Shown here one piece after another: positions 28,357 to 38,055 of a DNA stretch of 64,000 nucleotides. The position numbers and the translations under genes were made by a program. A model generated the notes under the pieces. It saw nothing but the letters and a program-made list of their open reading frames with translations. It did no database searches and was not told the DNA's origin. Origin of the DNA: Rhizobium sp. SEMIA4064 (GTDB lineage: Bacteria > Pseudomonadota > Alphaproteobacteria > Rhizobiales > Rhizobiaceae); the NCBI RefSeq assembly GCF_003025035.1, contig NZ_PYJN01000010.1, positions 1 to 64,000 of the forward strand. The letters are read 5' to 3'. Numbering within the stretch: position 1 is the stretch's first letter; every line of letters begins with the position of its first letter.

Positions 28357-29655
28357 TTAGCCACTCGCGCTTTTGGAGGCGGGGGTCGACGATGACAAGG
28401 ATGTGACGATATCTTCCATCGGCGCCAACTGCTCCAGCGGACCGATCGCCGACAGCGTCGGCACCGTGTCGAAGAACAGGCGGCCGGCAAGATCGGTCAG
28501 CCGGTCGATGGTAATGCCCTGCAGCCGTTCCAGCATCTCCTGATTTGGAATCGGCCGGCCGTAAAGCATCATTTGCCGCGCGATCTGGCCGGCGCGGGCC
28601 GCCGGGCTTTCCTGCCCCATTAGCAACTGCGCGCGGATCTGGGCGCGGGCACGCTCGATTTCCTGCTGTTCGATCTTGTGCGAGGACTTATGCAGCTCGT
28701 CAACGATGACCGGCAGCAGTTCCGGCAGGTTCTCGCCACCGGTCGCGGCATGGATGCCGAAAATGCCGGTGTCGGAAAAGCCCCAATGGAAGGCATAGAC
28801 GGAATAGCAGAGGCCGCGGAACTCGCGCACTTCCTGAAACAGCCGCGAGGACATGCCGCCGCCGAGGATGTTGGCGAGGATCTGCGAGCAATAGAAATCG
28901 CGGGTGTGATAGGCGCGTCCCTCGAAGCCGAGCAGGATCTGTGCATCCATCAGGTCGCGCGTCTCGCGGATATTGCCGCCGATATAGCGGGCTGGCTCGA
29001 TGACGGGCGGCGCCGACGGTTTGGTCGGCAGGGAGGAGAAGCGCTCTTCGACCTGGCGCACGAAGCTTTCATGATCGACGGCGCCGGCGGCCACCACGAA
29101 CATGCGGTCGGTCGTGTAATTCCGGCTGAGATAACCGCGAATTTGATCGGGCGAGAAGGAGACGACGGTCTCCGGCGTGCCGAGAATCGCCCGGCCGAGC
29201 GTCTGGCCGCGATAGGCGACTTCGGAAAATTTGTCGAAGACCACGTCGTCGGGCGTGTCGTTCGCAGCGTTGATTTCCTGCAGGATGACCTGCTTTTCGC
29301 GCTGCAGCTCATCTTCGTCGAAGGCGGATTCGGTCAGGATATCAGCGAGGATATCGACGGCGAGCGGCACATGATCCTTCAGCACGCGGGCATAATAGGA
29401 GGTCGTCTCGGTCGATGTGGCGGCATTGACTTCGCCGCCGACATTTTCGATTTCCTCGGCGATCTCACGCGCCGTGCGACGGGCCGTACCCTTGAACGCC
29501 ATGTGTTCGAGCAGATGCGCGATGCCGTGTTCCGCTTCGGTTTCGTTGCGCGAACCCGATTTGATCCAGACGCCGAGTGCCACGCTTTCGAGGTGTGGCA
29601 TCGTCTGGGTCGCTATTGTCAGCCCGGACGCAAGCCGGGTGCACTCCACTGTCAT
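28357..29655 (-). CDS. M16 family zinc peptidase (processing-peptidase-like)
   Basis: 432 residues from ATG 29655 (MTVECTRLAS), where comparison with relatives places the start; ATG 29679 overlaps the thrC stop as ATGA and remains possible. The inverted zinc motif is H47-LLE50-H51 with the distal Glu in the NAATSTETTSYY region about 76 residues later. Homologous to the mitochondrial processing peptidase beta subunit. In bacteria such proteins degrade or process peptides; the target is unknown. It is one of a chain of overlapping genes after thrC, an arrangement found in other rhizobia. Confidence 0.93.
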   Translation of the reverse strand: MTVECTRLASGLTIATQTMPHLESVALGVWIKSGSRNETEAEHGIAHLLEHMAFKGTARRTAREIAEEIENVGGEVNAATSTETTSYYARVLKDHVPLAVDILADILTESAFDEDELQREKQVILQEINAANDTPDDVVFDKFSEVAYRGQTLGRAILGTPETVVSFSPDQIRGYLSRNYTTDRMFVVAAGAVDHESFVRQVEERFSSLPTKPSAPPVIEPARYIGGNIRETRDLMDAQILLGFEGRAYHTRDFYCSQILANILGGGMSSRLFQEVREFRGLCYSVYAFHWGFSDTGIFGIHAATGGENLPELLPVIVDELHKSSHKIEQQEIERARAQIRAQLLMGQESPAARAGQIARQMMLYGRPIPNQEMLERLQGITIDRLTDLAGRLFFDTVPTLSAIGPLEQLAPMEDIVTSLSSSTPASKSASG

Positions 29656-29675
29656 CGTCTGTCTTTCTGCGTCTA

Positions 29676-31073
29676 TCATTCCCCGGCCCGGGCATGCTTG
29701 CCGATAAAAGTTTCAACGGCTTTCAGCTCGGGATCGAGGACATCGAAACGCTCCTCCCTGTTCATCAATCCAGCAAGCCACGTCGGAAGCGCCGGGTCAA
29801 TACCACATGCGGATTTTACTGCCGCGGGGAATTTTGCCGGATGCGCGGTCGCAAGCGTCACCATCGGGCTTGATGACTTCTCGTTTTTCTCCGCCACGAA
29901 GACGCCGATGGCCGTGTGCGGATCGATGAGATAGCCGGTGTTGTCGAGTGTTTCGCGGATCGTCGCAGCGACCTGCTTCTCGCTGGCGCGGCCGGCGCGG
30001 AAATCCCTCTTGATGAACTTCAGGGCATCTTCGCCGATCGAAAAACCCTTCGATTGTTTCAGGCTTTCCATCGCTGCGCGCACCTTCGATGCGTCACGGC
30101 CATAGGCTTCGAACAGCAGCCGCTCGAAGTTGGAGGAGATCTGAATGTCCATCGACGGCGCGGTAGTGGCCTTGACCTCGCGCATCTCGTAGCGGCCGGT
30201 CTTCAAGGTGCGTGCGAGAATGTCGTTTTCATTGGTGGCGATCACCAGCCGGTCGATGGGCAGACCCATGCGCTTGGCGACGTAGCCGGCGAAAATATCG
30301 CCGAAATTGCCGGTCGGAACGGTGAAGGAAATCTTCCTGTCCGGACCGCCGAGGGCGACGGCCGTGGTGAAGTAATAGACCACCTGCGCCATGATGCGCG
30401 CCCAGTTGATGGAATTGACGCCCGAAAGTTTGACGCGGTCGCGGAAAGCGGTGTCGTTGAACATGGCTTTGACCAGGTTCTGGCAATCATCGAAATTGCC
30501 GTTGAGCGCCAGCGCATGCACATTGGCCGCCGTTGAGGTGGTCATCTGCCGTTGCTGCACCGGCGAGACCTTGCCATGCGGGAAGAGGATGAAGATGTCG
30601 GTGCGTCCGCGTCCGGCAAAGGCGTCGATCGCCGCGCCGCCGGTATCGCCCGAGGTCGCGCCGACGATGGTCGCCCTCTGCCCGCGCTTTTCCAGCGCAT
30701 AATCCATCAGCCGGGCGAGCAACTGCATGGCGACATCTTTGAAGGCAAGCGTCGTGCCGTGGAACAGCTCAATCACGAAGCTATTCGGACCTGTCTGCAC
30801 CAGCGGCGCGACGGCCGGATGGCGGAAGGTGGCATAGGCCTCGTCGATCATGCCCCGGAAGACATCGTCCGGAATTTCGCCGTTGGTGAAAGGCGACAGC
30901 ACGGCGAAGGCGACGTCCTGATAGCTCTTGCCGCGGAAGGCGCGGATCTCTTTTTTCGTAAGAGTCGGCCATTCACGGGGCACATAGAGCCCGCCATCGC
31001 GCGCAAGGCCGGCCAGAAGGGCATCGCAGAAGCCAAGGGCAGGGGCTTCTCCCCGCGTTGAGATATAGTCCAC
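29676..31073 (-). CDS. thrC: Threonine synthase
   Basis: 465 residues, normal for the long bacterial/fungal-type enzyme. The PLP-binding lysine is K112 in GTTLAFKD; the phosphate-binding loop is GATSGDTGGAA near 140; PTGNFGDIFAGY near 255 is also typical. It converts O-phosphohomoserine to threonine, the step after ThrB (12318-13283), which is 16 kb away. It is the first gene of the chain thrC-M16-GNAT-EAL. No attenuator peptide is visible upstream, though a hairpin lies at 31196-31220. Confidence 0.96.
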   Translation of the reverse strand: MDYISTRGEAPALGFCDALLAGLARDGGLYVPREWPTLTKKEIRAFRGKSYQDVAFAVLSPFTNGEIPDDVFRGMIDEAYATFRHPAVAPLVQTGPNSFVIELFHGTTLAFKDVAMQLLARLMDYALEKRGQRATIVGATSGDTGGAAIDAFAGRGRTDIFILFPHGKVSPVQQRQMTTSTAANVHALALNGNFDDCQNLVKAMFNDTAFRDRVKLSGVNSINWARIMAQVVYYFTTAVALGGPDRKISFTVPTGNFGDIFAGYVAKRMGLPIDRLVIATNENDILARTLKTGRYEMREVKATTAPSMDIQISSNFERLLFEAYGRDASKVRAAMESLKQSKGFSIGEDALKFIKRDFRAGRASEKQVAATIRETLDNTGYLIDPHTAIGVFVAEKNEKSSSPMVTLATAHPAKFPAAVKSACGIDPALPTWLAGLMNREERFDVLDPELKAVETFIGKHARAGE

Positions 31074-31385
31074 GGTCTATAATTCCTTTGGTCGCAAAAT
31101 TGCCGGAGTGGTGGGGTGAGAGAATAAAAGAACGAAGCGATGGCAGCCCGTCTTTTTGCGTCGGATCAGCCGCGTGGTTTTCGCGTTTGTGCAATGCCCG
31201 CCCAGCTCAGTCTGGCGGGCGGCGGCTTGCGCCAATCTGTGGACGTCGAAAAGTGAGCCAAAACGGTGCCTACCCAATCGATTTTTCGCTGCGCCGCTGG
31301 TATAGACCATCGCCAAGTGTCATAAAAGGCCCGTCGAACAGGCTGCAGGCCGATAATGTAAATTATTGCAGAGGGTGGAATAATA
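31074..31385. promoter_or_regulatory. Divergent intergenic region between thrC and a lipoprotein gene
   Basis: 312 bp with no gene. It holds a stable hairpin at 31196-31220, GCCCGCC/GGCGGGC with an inner CAG/CTG and one bulged C. No T-run follows on either strand. Promoters for thrC (minus) and the lipoprotein (plus) must be here, but no unambiguous -35/-10 pair was found. Confidence 0.4.
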
Positions 31386-32024
31386 GTGTTTGGCAAGGTT
31401 TCGCGTCGTCTTTTCTCCGCTTCGCTTATGGCATTGTTGGCAGGTTGTAATTCTCTTGGTTTTGGCGGTAGCGACAAGCCGTCCGGAACGGATGTGACGG
31501 TAGCGCCGCAGGCAACGGCGGCCAACGCGTCATCTGCCAGCCCCGCGCCACAGGTGACCGGTGGCCAGGCCTATATCGCCGGCAAATGCCCGCAAGTCGT
31601 AATCCGCGACGAGGCATCCAGCTATCGCACCTACGCCAAGGGCGCCAAGGATGATCCGAACCAGTTGACCTATCAGGCATCGCTCGCCCAGGCGACGCGC
31701 CAGTGCACGACCGATGGCACCAGCCTTAGCATCCATATCGTTGCGCAGGGCCGCCTTGTTGCCGGCCCGATGGGCGGCCCTGGCAAGGTGACCATACCGA
31801 TCCATGTCGCCGTCATGGACAACAGCACCGCGCTCTATAGCAAGACCGTCAATTTCACCGCCGAAATCCCGCCGGGCGAAACCACGACGCAATTCCTCTT
31901 CACCGATGACGACATCAACGTCGCTGGCGGCTCCGGCGGTTTCACCGTGGTCCAGGTCGGATTCGATCAAGGGCCGCAGAAGCCGGAAAAAGGCCAGAAG
32001 CCTGTTCATAAGAAGCATAAGTAA
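31386..32024 (+). CDS. Putative outer-membrane lipoprotein, function unknown
   Basis: 212 residues from GTG 31386, with GAGGGTGG upstream. A basic start and hydrophobic stretch end in the lipobox LLAGC, cysteine near residue 21, followed by Asn-Ser, so outer-membrane sorting is expected. After an Ala/Ser/Pro/Gln-rich linker there is a compact beta-rich domain (CPQVVIRDEASSYRTY, ATRQCTTDGTSLSIHI, VVQVGFDQGPQ) with two cysteines. The tail is Lys/His-rich (KPVHKKHK). The family is known in rhizobia only as hypothetical. Confidence 0.75.
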   Translation: MFGKVSRRLFSASLMALLAGCNSLGFGGSDKPSGTDVTVAPQATAANASSASPAPQVTGGQAYIAGKCPQVVIRDEASSYRTYAKGAKDDPNQLTYQASLAQATRQCTTDGTSLSIHIVAQGRLVAGPMGGPGKVTIPIHVAVMDNSTALYSKTVNFTAEIPPGETTTQFLFTDDDINVAGGSGGFTVVQVGFDQGPQKPEKGQKPVHKKHK

Positions 32025-32206
32025 GGCTGAGATTTAGGCAGTAGGATTGCAGGCTTGGTTTCAAGTCTGCGGATTTCGGCAACAGATACCGCGAGCTGTG
32101 ATTTAGCGAGGGCAACTTCGCTGAAATTAGATACCAATATTTAAAATTGATCTCGAAGTTATATTGAACTGCATTGCTTGACCAAAACTAAGAAAGTTCC
32201 CTGCTT

Positions 32207-32617
32207 ATGATCGAAGCGGTAGTCAAGAAAACGGGTGGAGTCCCATCGAACTACGCTATCATATTGTTCGGATTACTTTTCTTTCCTATTCAGATAGTCG
32301 CGATGCTCTTCGCCAAGAGGAGGCTCCACGAAGGAGATGACTGGGAAAGGTCTCATTATCAAATGCAGTATCGCAGTGCAGCGGCCTATCTGGTGATAGA
32401 AGCCGCTGTATTCGGCATCAAGGCGGCGACGTTATTCCTAATGCACGGAAAAATTTCCGCCGAAGTAACGAGCCTTCGGACTTGGTTGGTCTTCACCACC
32501 TTTGCAGGCTACGTGCCATTGGCTTGGCTCGCTATACGGTGCGTACGGGGCCTGTTTCTAGCAGGGGCGAAAACACCTTTGGTAAACCCGCGTTCTTATA
32601 CCATTTGGCCTCGTTAA
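32207..32617 (+). CDS. Small membrane protein, function unknown
   Basis: 136 residues with three predicted membrane helices (about 17-37, 60-80, 91-113), a charged loop RRLHEGDDWERSHYQMQYRS between the first two, and a short hydrophilic tail. The charged loop has the look of small DUF4870-like or TM2-like proteins, but I do not recognise the family. Base composition is lower in GC than its neighbours, as is the 170 bp before it, hinting at acquired DNA. Only a weak ribosome site (AAGAAAG, about 13 nt off) precedes ATG 32207. Confidence 0.55.
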   Translation: MIEAVVKKTGGVPSNYAIILFGLLFFPIQIVAMLFAKRRLHEGDDWERSHYQMQYRSAAAYLVIEAAVFGIKAATLFLMHGKISAEVTSLRTWLVFTTFAGYVPLAWLAIRCVRGLFLAGAKTPLVNPRSYTIWPR

Positions 32618-32675
32618 GGATTCAAAACGACAAAAAGTCGTTCGCACGAAGCTAGGCAAGACCGAGCCTATTGCC

Positions 32676-33368
32676 TCACAAAACGCCTTCCCACTCCGCC
32701 AGCGCCATGACCACGCCGGGCAGATCTGCCATCCGGGAGATGACCGTTTCCGCACCCGCATCTGTCAGCCGGTCGGCATGTGAAGGGTAGGTGTGCGAAG
32801 CGCCGGTGAAGCCGATGACGCGCATGCCGGCGGCGCGCGCCGCCTGGACGCCATGGACCGAGTCTTCGACGACGATAACGTTGGCCGGCGAAACGTTCGA
32901 CTGCTTGGCGCCATGCAGGAAAATATCCGGCTTCGGCTTGACGCGATCGGCGCCGAGATCCTTGGCGGAATAGATATGCGGTGCAAAGAGTTCCTTGTAG
33001 CCGACCTTGGTGAGCATCATCTCGAGCCGCGCGGAGCTGGAGTTCGAGCAGACGCAACGCGGGATCGGCAGGCGCGACAGGGCGAGGGGAACGCCCGGGA
33101 TAGCCTTGACGTCATTGGCGAGCCTCAGGTCCAGAAGCTTCTCTGACTTGTCGAGCAGCGATGCCGACAGCGGAATGCTCGCCTCACGCTCGACTTCGAA
33201 CAGAATGTTCTGCCAGGTCATGCCGGAAAAACGCTCGCCCATTTCTTCGGCGCTGATCGGGTAACCCGCTTCCGTCAGGAGCTTGGATTCAACTTCCGCC
33301 GCGATGATTTCCGAATCGACCAGAACGCCGTCGCAGTCGAAGATGATGAGGTCGAAGCCATTGCCCAT
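32676..33368 (-). CDS. HAD-superfamily hydrolase (beta-phosphoglucomutase/phosphatase type)
   Basis: 230 residues from ATG 33368. HAD motif I is FDCDGVLVDSE with nucleophile D11 and acid/base D13; motif II is VCSNSSSARLE near 105; motifs III-IV are KPKPDIFLHGA and VVEDSVHGVQAARAAGM. The DGVLVDSE form is shared by phosphoglycolate phosphatases and beta-phosphoglucomutases, so the substrate is a small phosphorylated sugar or acid. It stands alone. Confidence 0.88.
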   Translation of the reverse strand: MGNGFDLIIFDCDGVLVDSEIIAAEVESKLLTEAGYPISAEEMGERFSGMTWQNILFEVEREASIPLSASLLDKSEKLLDLRLANDVKAIPGVPLALSRLPIPRCVCSNSSSARLEMMLTKVGYKELFAPHIYSAKDLGADRVKPKPDIFLHGAKQSNVSPANVIVVEDSVHGVQAARAAGMRVIGFTGASHTYPSHADRLTDAGAETVISRMADLPGVVMALAEWEGVL

Positions 33369-33414
33369 AAGAATACACTGCCTTTGAAGGAGCTCTGGAT
33401 TTGGCATGCCTTAT

Positions 33415-33438
33415 CCAAAAGCCGCTTAGCGCTTTTGG
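33415..33438. repeat. 24-bp dyad upstream of the HAD hydrolase gene
   Basis: CCAAAAGC and GCTTTTGG form perfect 8-bp outer arms with an inner GC/GC around TTA, 47 bp upstream of the HAD start. No T-run follows, so it may be an operator or a leader hairpin. Confidence 0.4.
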
Positions 33439-33633
33439 GGCCTGCTCTGAAAAGGATCGTGCGGCTTTACACGATGCTCCGGCAAAGCTCAACCAATCAG
33501 CAGGCATGGCAGAAGTGCGCTGACGGAAGGGATAGGCCAAAGTTTAAGGCCCGAAGTCGGCTTCCGGGGAGGTTATCGGGACGAATCTGCTCCCAATTCC
33601 GCCGACAGCCTATCCGGCCTCACTGAGAATGAG

Positions 33634-34068
33634 TCAGCCGTGATGGGTCATGTTGAAAAAGTCGCTGCGCAGGCTTTTGGCATGCAATGGGCCGACCTGC
33701 GCCTCATATTCCTCTTGAGCCGCCTGCCAGAAAGGCTCTACCTCCGCGATCTTGCCTTGCCCCGCCGGCGATAGCTCCAACATCAGCCGACGACTCCCTT
33801 CCGTTTCCGGCACGCTGATGATCAGTCCCTGTCGCTGCAGCGGCTTCACGGCCCGCAGCAGGGTCGTGCGGTCCATCAGCATCGCGGCCGCCAGTTCGTT
33901 CATGGTCAGGTGGCCATTCTGGTGGAGGAAATTCAGGAGCGAAAACTGGGTGCTGGTTATGCCGGTCGGCGCCATATGCCGCTCGTAAAGTTTCGAGACG
34001 TGCCTCGCCAGTTGCCTAGTCATCAGGCAATGGCACGCAAGGGGACCAAGATCGTCTTCGGTTTGCAT
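33634..34068 (-). CDS. MarR family transcriptional regulator
   Basis: 144 residues from ATG 34068 (MQTEDDLGPLACHC); ATG 34089 adds seven residues. MarR winged helix: HLTMNELAAAMLMDRTTLLRAVKPLQRQGL is the recognition region and PETEGSRRLMLELSPAG the wing. CHCLMTRQLARHVSKLYERH at the N-terminus gives the dimer helix and two cysteines (CHC) that could sense oxidants. A 12-bp palindrome lies between a TTGACT -35 and a CATAGT -10 just upstream, suggesting autorepression. The proposed -10 is only six bases before ATG 34068, so the mRNA could be nearly leaderless. Confidence 0.85.
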   Translation of the reverse strand: MQTEDDLGPLACHCLMTRQLARHVSKLYERHMAPTGITSTQFSLLNFLHQNGHLTMNELAAAMLMDRTTLLRAVKPLQRQGLIISVPETEGSRRLMLELSPAGQGKIAEVEPFWQAAQEEYEAQVGPLHAKSLRSDFFNMTHHG

Positions 34069-34083
34069 GGGTACACTATGCTT

Positions 34084-34095
34084 GTGCATATGCAC
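34084..34095 (-). promoter_or_regulatory. Promoter with 12-bp palindromic operator before MarR gene
   Basis: On the minus strand TTGACT (34103-34098) and CATAGT are spaced by 17 nt, and the perfect palindrome GTGCATATGCAC lies inside that spacer. A repressor bound there would exclude RNA polymerase. Confidence 0.5.
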
Positions 34096-34180
34096 TAAGT
34101 CAAGTTGCAGTTGCACTTGCCCTCGGTGCCAGCCATGCGCCGGTACGTGACCATTCCGGCGGCTAGAGGCAGGCGCTGTC

Positions 34181-34885
34181 CTATCCTCTATCCATCTCGC
34201 CGGCTTCGATCGGAAATAGCGCCAGAAACCGGCGTTCGCCCTCCGAGGTAAACAGGATCGAACGGCTGTTTTCCGTTCGTCGCGCCCAGCCCTTGTCGAA
34301 GAAATTGGAAAGCAGCGCCTTGCCAAGGCTGCCGGCGAGATGGGCTCGGCGTTCGCTCCAGTCGAGGCAGGAGCGGCAGAGCGGACGCCGCGTCGAGCGC
34401 AGCCCGGTCACGTCTATGCCGATCGAGGTAAGCTGTGTTTCGCCGCGTTCCGTCAGGCTCAAGCCGTCATCAAGCGCCGAGATCGCGCCGGATGCGATCA
34501 GGCTGTCAAGCATGCGCACGCCGTAATCGCCGGCAAGATGGTCGTAGCAGATGCGCGCTTTGCGCAGCGCCGGTTCTTTCGGACCGGGGCGATGGCGCAG
34601 GTGTCCCCGCGTGGCGGCGAAGCCCATGATATTTTCGAGCAGCTTGCCGACGCCATCGTCGGCCAGCGCGAAATAGCGGTGTCGGCCCTGCTTTCGTTGC
34701 GCAAGCAACCCGCCTGCTTCGAGTTTCGACAAATGCGTGCTCGCCGTCTGCAGCGTGATGCCGCCGACCTCCGCCAGCTCCGTTGCCGTCAGAGCACGGC
34801 CGCCCATCAGCGCGGTGAGCATGTTCGCCCGCGCCGGGTCGCCGATGAGTGCGCCGATCTGCGCTATGTCAGGACCTTCCTTCAT
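34181..34885 (-). CDS. ArsR family winged-helix regulator
   Basis: 234 residues. The first 85 residues are an ArsR-type winged helix (IGDPARANMLTALMGGRALTATELA, then VGGITLQTASTHLSKLEAGGLL as recognition helix). The C-terminal 140 residues are an extra domain with a conserved CRSCLDWSERRAHLAGSLG segment, found in a large subgroup of ArsR-like proteins of unknown ligand. Transcribed divergently from the NIPSNAP-monooxygenase pair across only 71 bp, so it probably controls them and itself. Confidence 0.85.
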   Translation of the reverse strand: MKEGPDIAQIGALIGDPARANMLTALMGGRALTATELAEVGGITLQTASTHLSKLEAGGLLAQRKQGRHRYFALADDGVGKLLENIMGFAATRGHLRHRPGPKEPALRKARICYDHLAGDYGVRMLDSLIASGAISALDDGLSLTERGETQLTSIGIDVTGLRSTRRPLCRSCLDWSERRAHLAGSLGKALLSNFFDKGWARRTENSRSILFTSEGERRFLALFPIEAGEMDRG

Positions 34886-34886
34886 A

Positions 34887-34904
34887 CTTCGATCGTAACC
34901 GAAG
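34887..34904. promoter_or_regulatory. Candidate ArsR operator in the divergent promoter region
   Basis: CTTCG-N8-CGAAG, perfect 5-bp arms plus one symmetric T/A pair inside, one base upstream of the ArsR start codon and 53 bp before the NIPSNAP start. Its place suits control of both directions. Confidence 0.4.
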
Positions 34905-34956
34905 CATCGACGTCACGCAATATGCGAGAACATCTTCATCACGAAAGGAGAAAACC

Positions 34957-35286
34957 ATGATCACCTGTTTCATCCGCTACGAAATCGATCCGTTCAAGAA
35001 GGAGGCCTTTGCCGAATACGCCAAGGCCTGGGGCCAGGTCATTCCACGCAACGGCGCTGATCTCATCGGCTATTTCGCCCCACATGAGGGTTCGGCGACG
35101 ACCGCTTACGGCGTCTACAACATCGAAAGCCTGGCTGCTTACGAAGCCTATCGCGCGCGCCTCGCAGCCGACCCGCTCGGCAAGGCGAACTACGATTTCT
35201 CCTGCCGCGAACGCTTCATCCTCAGGGAAGATCGCATCTTCCTGAAAAACGTGTCGCTGCCGCACGGTCCGAAGGTGACGCCATGA
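34957..35286 (+). CDS. NIPSNAP family protein
   Basis: 109 residues from ATG 34957, with GAAAGGAG six nt upstream. NIPSNAP ferredoxin-like domain: MITCFIRYEIDPFKKEAFAEYAKAW at the start and GYFAPHEGSATTAYGVYNIESLAAYEAYRARL in the middle. The family forms dimeric alpha/beta barrels; bacterial functions are mostly unknown. It overlaps the next gene by four bases (ATGA), so the two products are likely made together and may act on one small molecule. Confidence 0.88.
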   Translation: MITCFIRYEIDPFKKEAFAEYAKAWGQVIPRNGADLIGYFAPHEGSATTAYGVYNIESLAAYEAYRARLAADPLGKANYDFSCRERFILREDRIFLKNVSLPHGPKVTP

Positions 35287-35669
35287 TCGCTGTCATTTTC
35301 GAGGTCGTTCCCTATCTCGGCGAGCGTCATCACTATCTCGATCTTGCCGGCAAGCTGCGCGCGGAGCTTGAAACGATCGACGGTTTCATCTCCATCGAGC
35401 GCTTCGAGAGCCTGACGCAACGCGGCAAGCTTCTCTCGCTGTCCTTCTGGCGCGACGAGGCGGCGGTGAAGGAGTGGCGCAATCGCGAAGCTCATCGTGC
35501 GGCACAGAAGGCCGGGCGAGGGGCGATATTTGCCGACTATCGGCTGCGCATAGCGCATGTGGTGCGCGATTACGGGATGAATGAGCGGGACGAGGCACCG
35601 GCGGACAGCAGGGCGGTACATGACGGATCGGGGACCGTAAGCGACGACGGACAATCGGCGCAAGCTTGA
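35283..35669 (+). CDS. Antibiotic biosynthesis monooxygenase (ABM) domain protein
   Basis: 128 residues. ABM fold: MIAVIFEVVPYLGERHHYLDLAGKLRAELE, then GFISIERFESLTQRGKLLSLSFWRDEAAVKEWRNREAHR, where the W-R-N-x-x-x-H pattern is typical. Family members include cofactor-free monooxygenases and haem-degrading enzymes, but the haem ligands are not evident. The last 30 residues are hydrophilic and probably disordered. Second gene of the NIPSNAP-ABM operon under the divergent ArsR regulator. Confidence 0.85.
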   Translation: MIAVIFEVVPYLGERHHYLDLAGKLRAELETIDGFISIERFESLTQRGKLLSLSFWRDEAAVKEWRNREAHRAAQKAGRGAIFADYRLRIAHVVRDYGMNERDEAPADSRAVHDGSGTVSDDGQSAQA

Positions 35670-35698
35670 GAATTTGCAAAATGTGGTGCTCGCTTTAG

Positions 35699-36901
<1,203 letters not shown>

Positions 36902-36918
36902 TCCCAACTATTTGCGCG

Positions 36919-36962
36919 GCATGATCTTATCCGAAAGCCTTTCCCGGTTTTCGGAATCATGC
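36919..36962. repeat. Rhizobial palindromic intergenic repeat, copy 3
   Basis: GCATGAT...ATCATGC outer arms with inner CCGAAA and TTTCGG, 44 bp in total, 18 nt after ccrM. The same architecture as copies 1 and 2 at 10.9-11.05 kb, but with a different centre. Confidence 0.65.
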
Positions 36963-37026
36963 CGCAGCCGGATCCGCACATCCGCCTTCTTCCGTCGAGT
37001 ACCTCCAGTTAGGGAGGAAGGCGAGA

Positions 37027-37059
37027 CGCCCAGAGTTTACGAACTCTGGGCGCTTTTTT
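37027..37059 (+). terminator. Strong terminator after ccrM
   Basis: Perfect 11-bp stem CGCCCAGAGTT/AACTCTGGGCG with a TACG loop, then C and TTTTTT. It lies 125 nt after the ccrM stop and 13 nt before the end of the convergent NTF2-like gene. Confidence 0.9.
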
Positions 37060-37071
37060 GGGCCTTCTGGC

Positions 37072-37437
37072 TCAGAATTCCTGATAGTCCGTCACCTCGA
37101 CCCGGATGACGCGTCCGTCTTCATCGAAAGTGATCGTCTCCTCGCCCTCGCGGATGAGTGGTTTGCCGGTCTTGCTGTTTGTCGCCCGGACGGACCAGAC
37201 AGAGCGGCCGGAAAGCGGCGTCAGCGTTTCCACCAAGGAATTGACGGCGGTTTGATCCGGATAGGTGTCGAAGTATCCCCGAAATGCCTCCATGATCGCC
37301 TCGCGGCCGGCAAGGCTGCCGACGCCGTTGGAGACATAGGTGGCATTCTCCTCGAAGAAGTTCTCGATTGCTTCGTAGTCGAGCCTGTTGATCGCGTCAT
37401 GAAAGAGGGTGATGCGTTCTGCCGGATCGAAAACCAT
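37072..37437 (-). CDS. NTF2-like (SnoaL) family protein
   Basis: 121 residues. The cone-shaped NTF2 fold is suggested by ERITLFHDAINRLDYEAIENFFEENATYVSNGVGSLAGREAIMEAFRGYFDTYP, the standard opening of SnoaL-like proteins, and by the closing TFDEDGRVIRVEVTDYQ strand. Members are polyketide cyclases, isomerases or ligand-binding proteins; no catalytic residue set can be chosen. It follows the HAD gene by 3 nt in an operon mutY-HAD-NTF2. Confidence 0.82.
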   Translation of the reverse strand: MVFDPAERITLFHDAINRLDYEAIENFFEENATYVSNGVGSLAGREAIMEAFRGYFDTYPDQTAVNSLVETLTPLSGRSVWSVRATNSKTGKPLIREGEETITFDEDGRVIRVEVTDYQEF

Positions 37438-37440
37438 AGC

Positions 37441-38055
37441 TCAAACCTCGATGCCGTAGGCGGCGAGATCGCCGCGCAACTTCTCGGCGCCGGTGAAATG
37501 GACTGCATTCCAACCCGCGGCTTTTGCACCTTCGACGTTGGCGAGCGAATCGTCGATAAAAATGGTGGAGGCCGGGTCCAGACCGAAACTTTTCACATGC
37601 GCCTCGTAGATTGCAACATCCGGCTTGATCAGGCCAATGTCGCCGGACACGGTGACGCCGCGCGGCTTGGAGAGGAAATCAAAGCGTGTCTGCGCTTCGC
37701 GAAACGTGTCGGAGGCAAAATTGGTGAGCATCGTGACGTCACGGCCCTCGGCAATCAGCTTCTCCAGGATGGCGACGCTATCGTCGTAGGCATGCGGCAC
37801 CATATCGTGCCAATTCTTGCGGAAGGCGCGGATATGTTCTTCCCGCTCGGGATGCTCAGCAATCAGCAACGCTTCGGCCTCTTCCCACGTCCGGCCACGA
37901 TCCTGCTCGATATTCCATTCATTTGTGCAAACATTGGCGAGGAACCAGGCTCGCTCCGCGTCATCCGGGATGATGCGGTTAAAGGGGATGCTCGGATCGT
38001 AGTGAACAAGCACCTTGCCGATGTCGAAGACGATGTGCCGGATTTCCGTGGTCAT
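37441..38055 (-). CDS. HAD-IA family hydrolase (YihX-like)
   Basis: 204 residues. Motif I is FDIGKVLVHYD with nucleophile D11; the usual second Asp is Gly, as in YihX-type sugar-phosphate phosphatases. Motif II is MLTNFASDTFREA near 108, motif III SGDIGLIKPDVAIYEAH and motif IV IFIDDSLANVEGAKAAGW. Substrate unknown; YihX removes phosphate from glucose-1-phosphate. It overlaps the mutY stop by four bases. Confidence 0.88.
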   Translation of the reverse strand: MTTEIRHIVFDIGKVLVHYDPSIPFNRIIPDDAERAWFLANVCTNEWNIEQDRGRTWEEAEALLIAEHPEREEHIRAFRKNWHDMVPHAYDDSVAILEKLIAEGRDVTMLTNFASDTFREAQTRFDFLSKPRGVTVSGDIGLIKPDVAIYEAHVKSFGLDPASTIFIDDSLANVEGAKAAGWNAVHFTGAEKLRGDLAAYGIEV

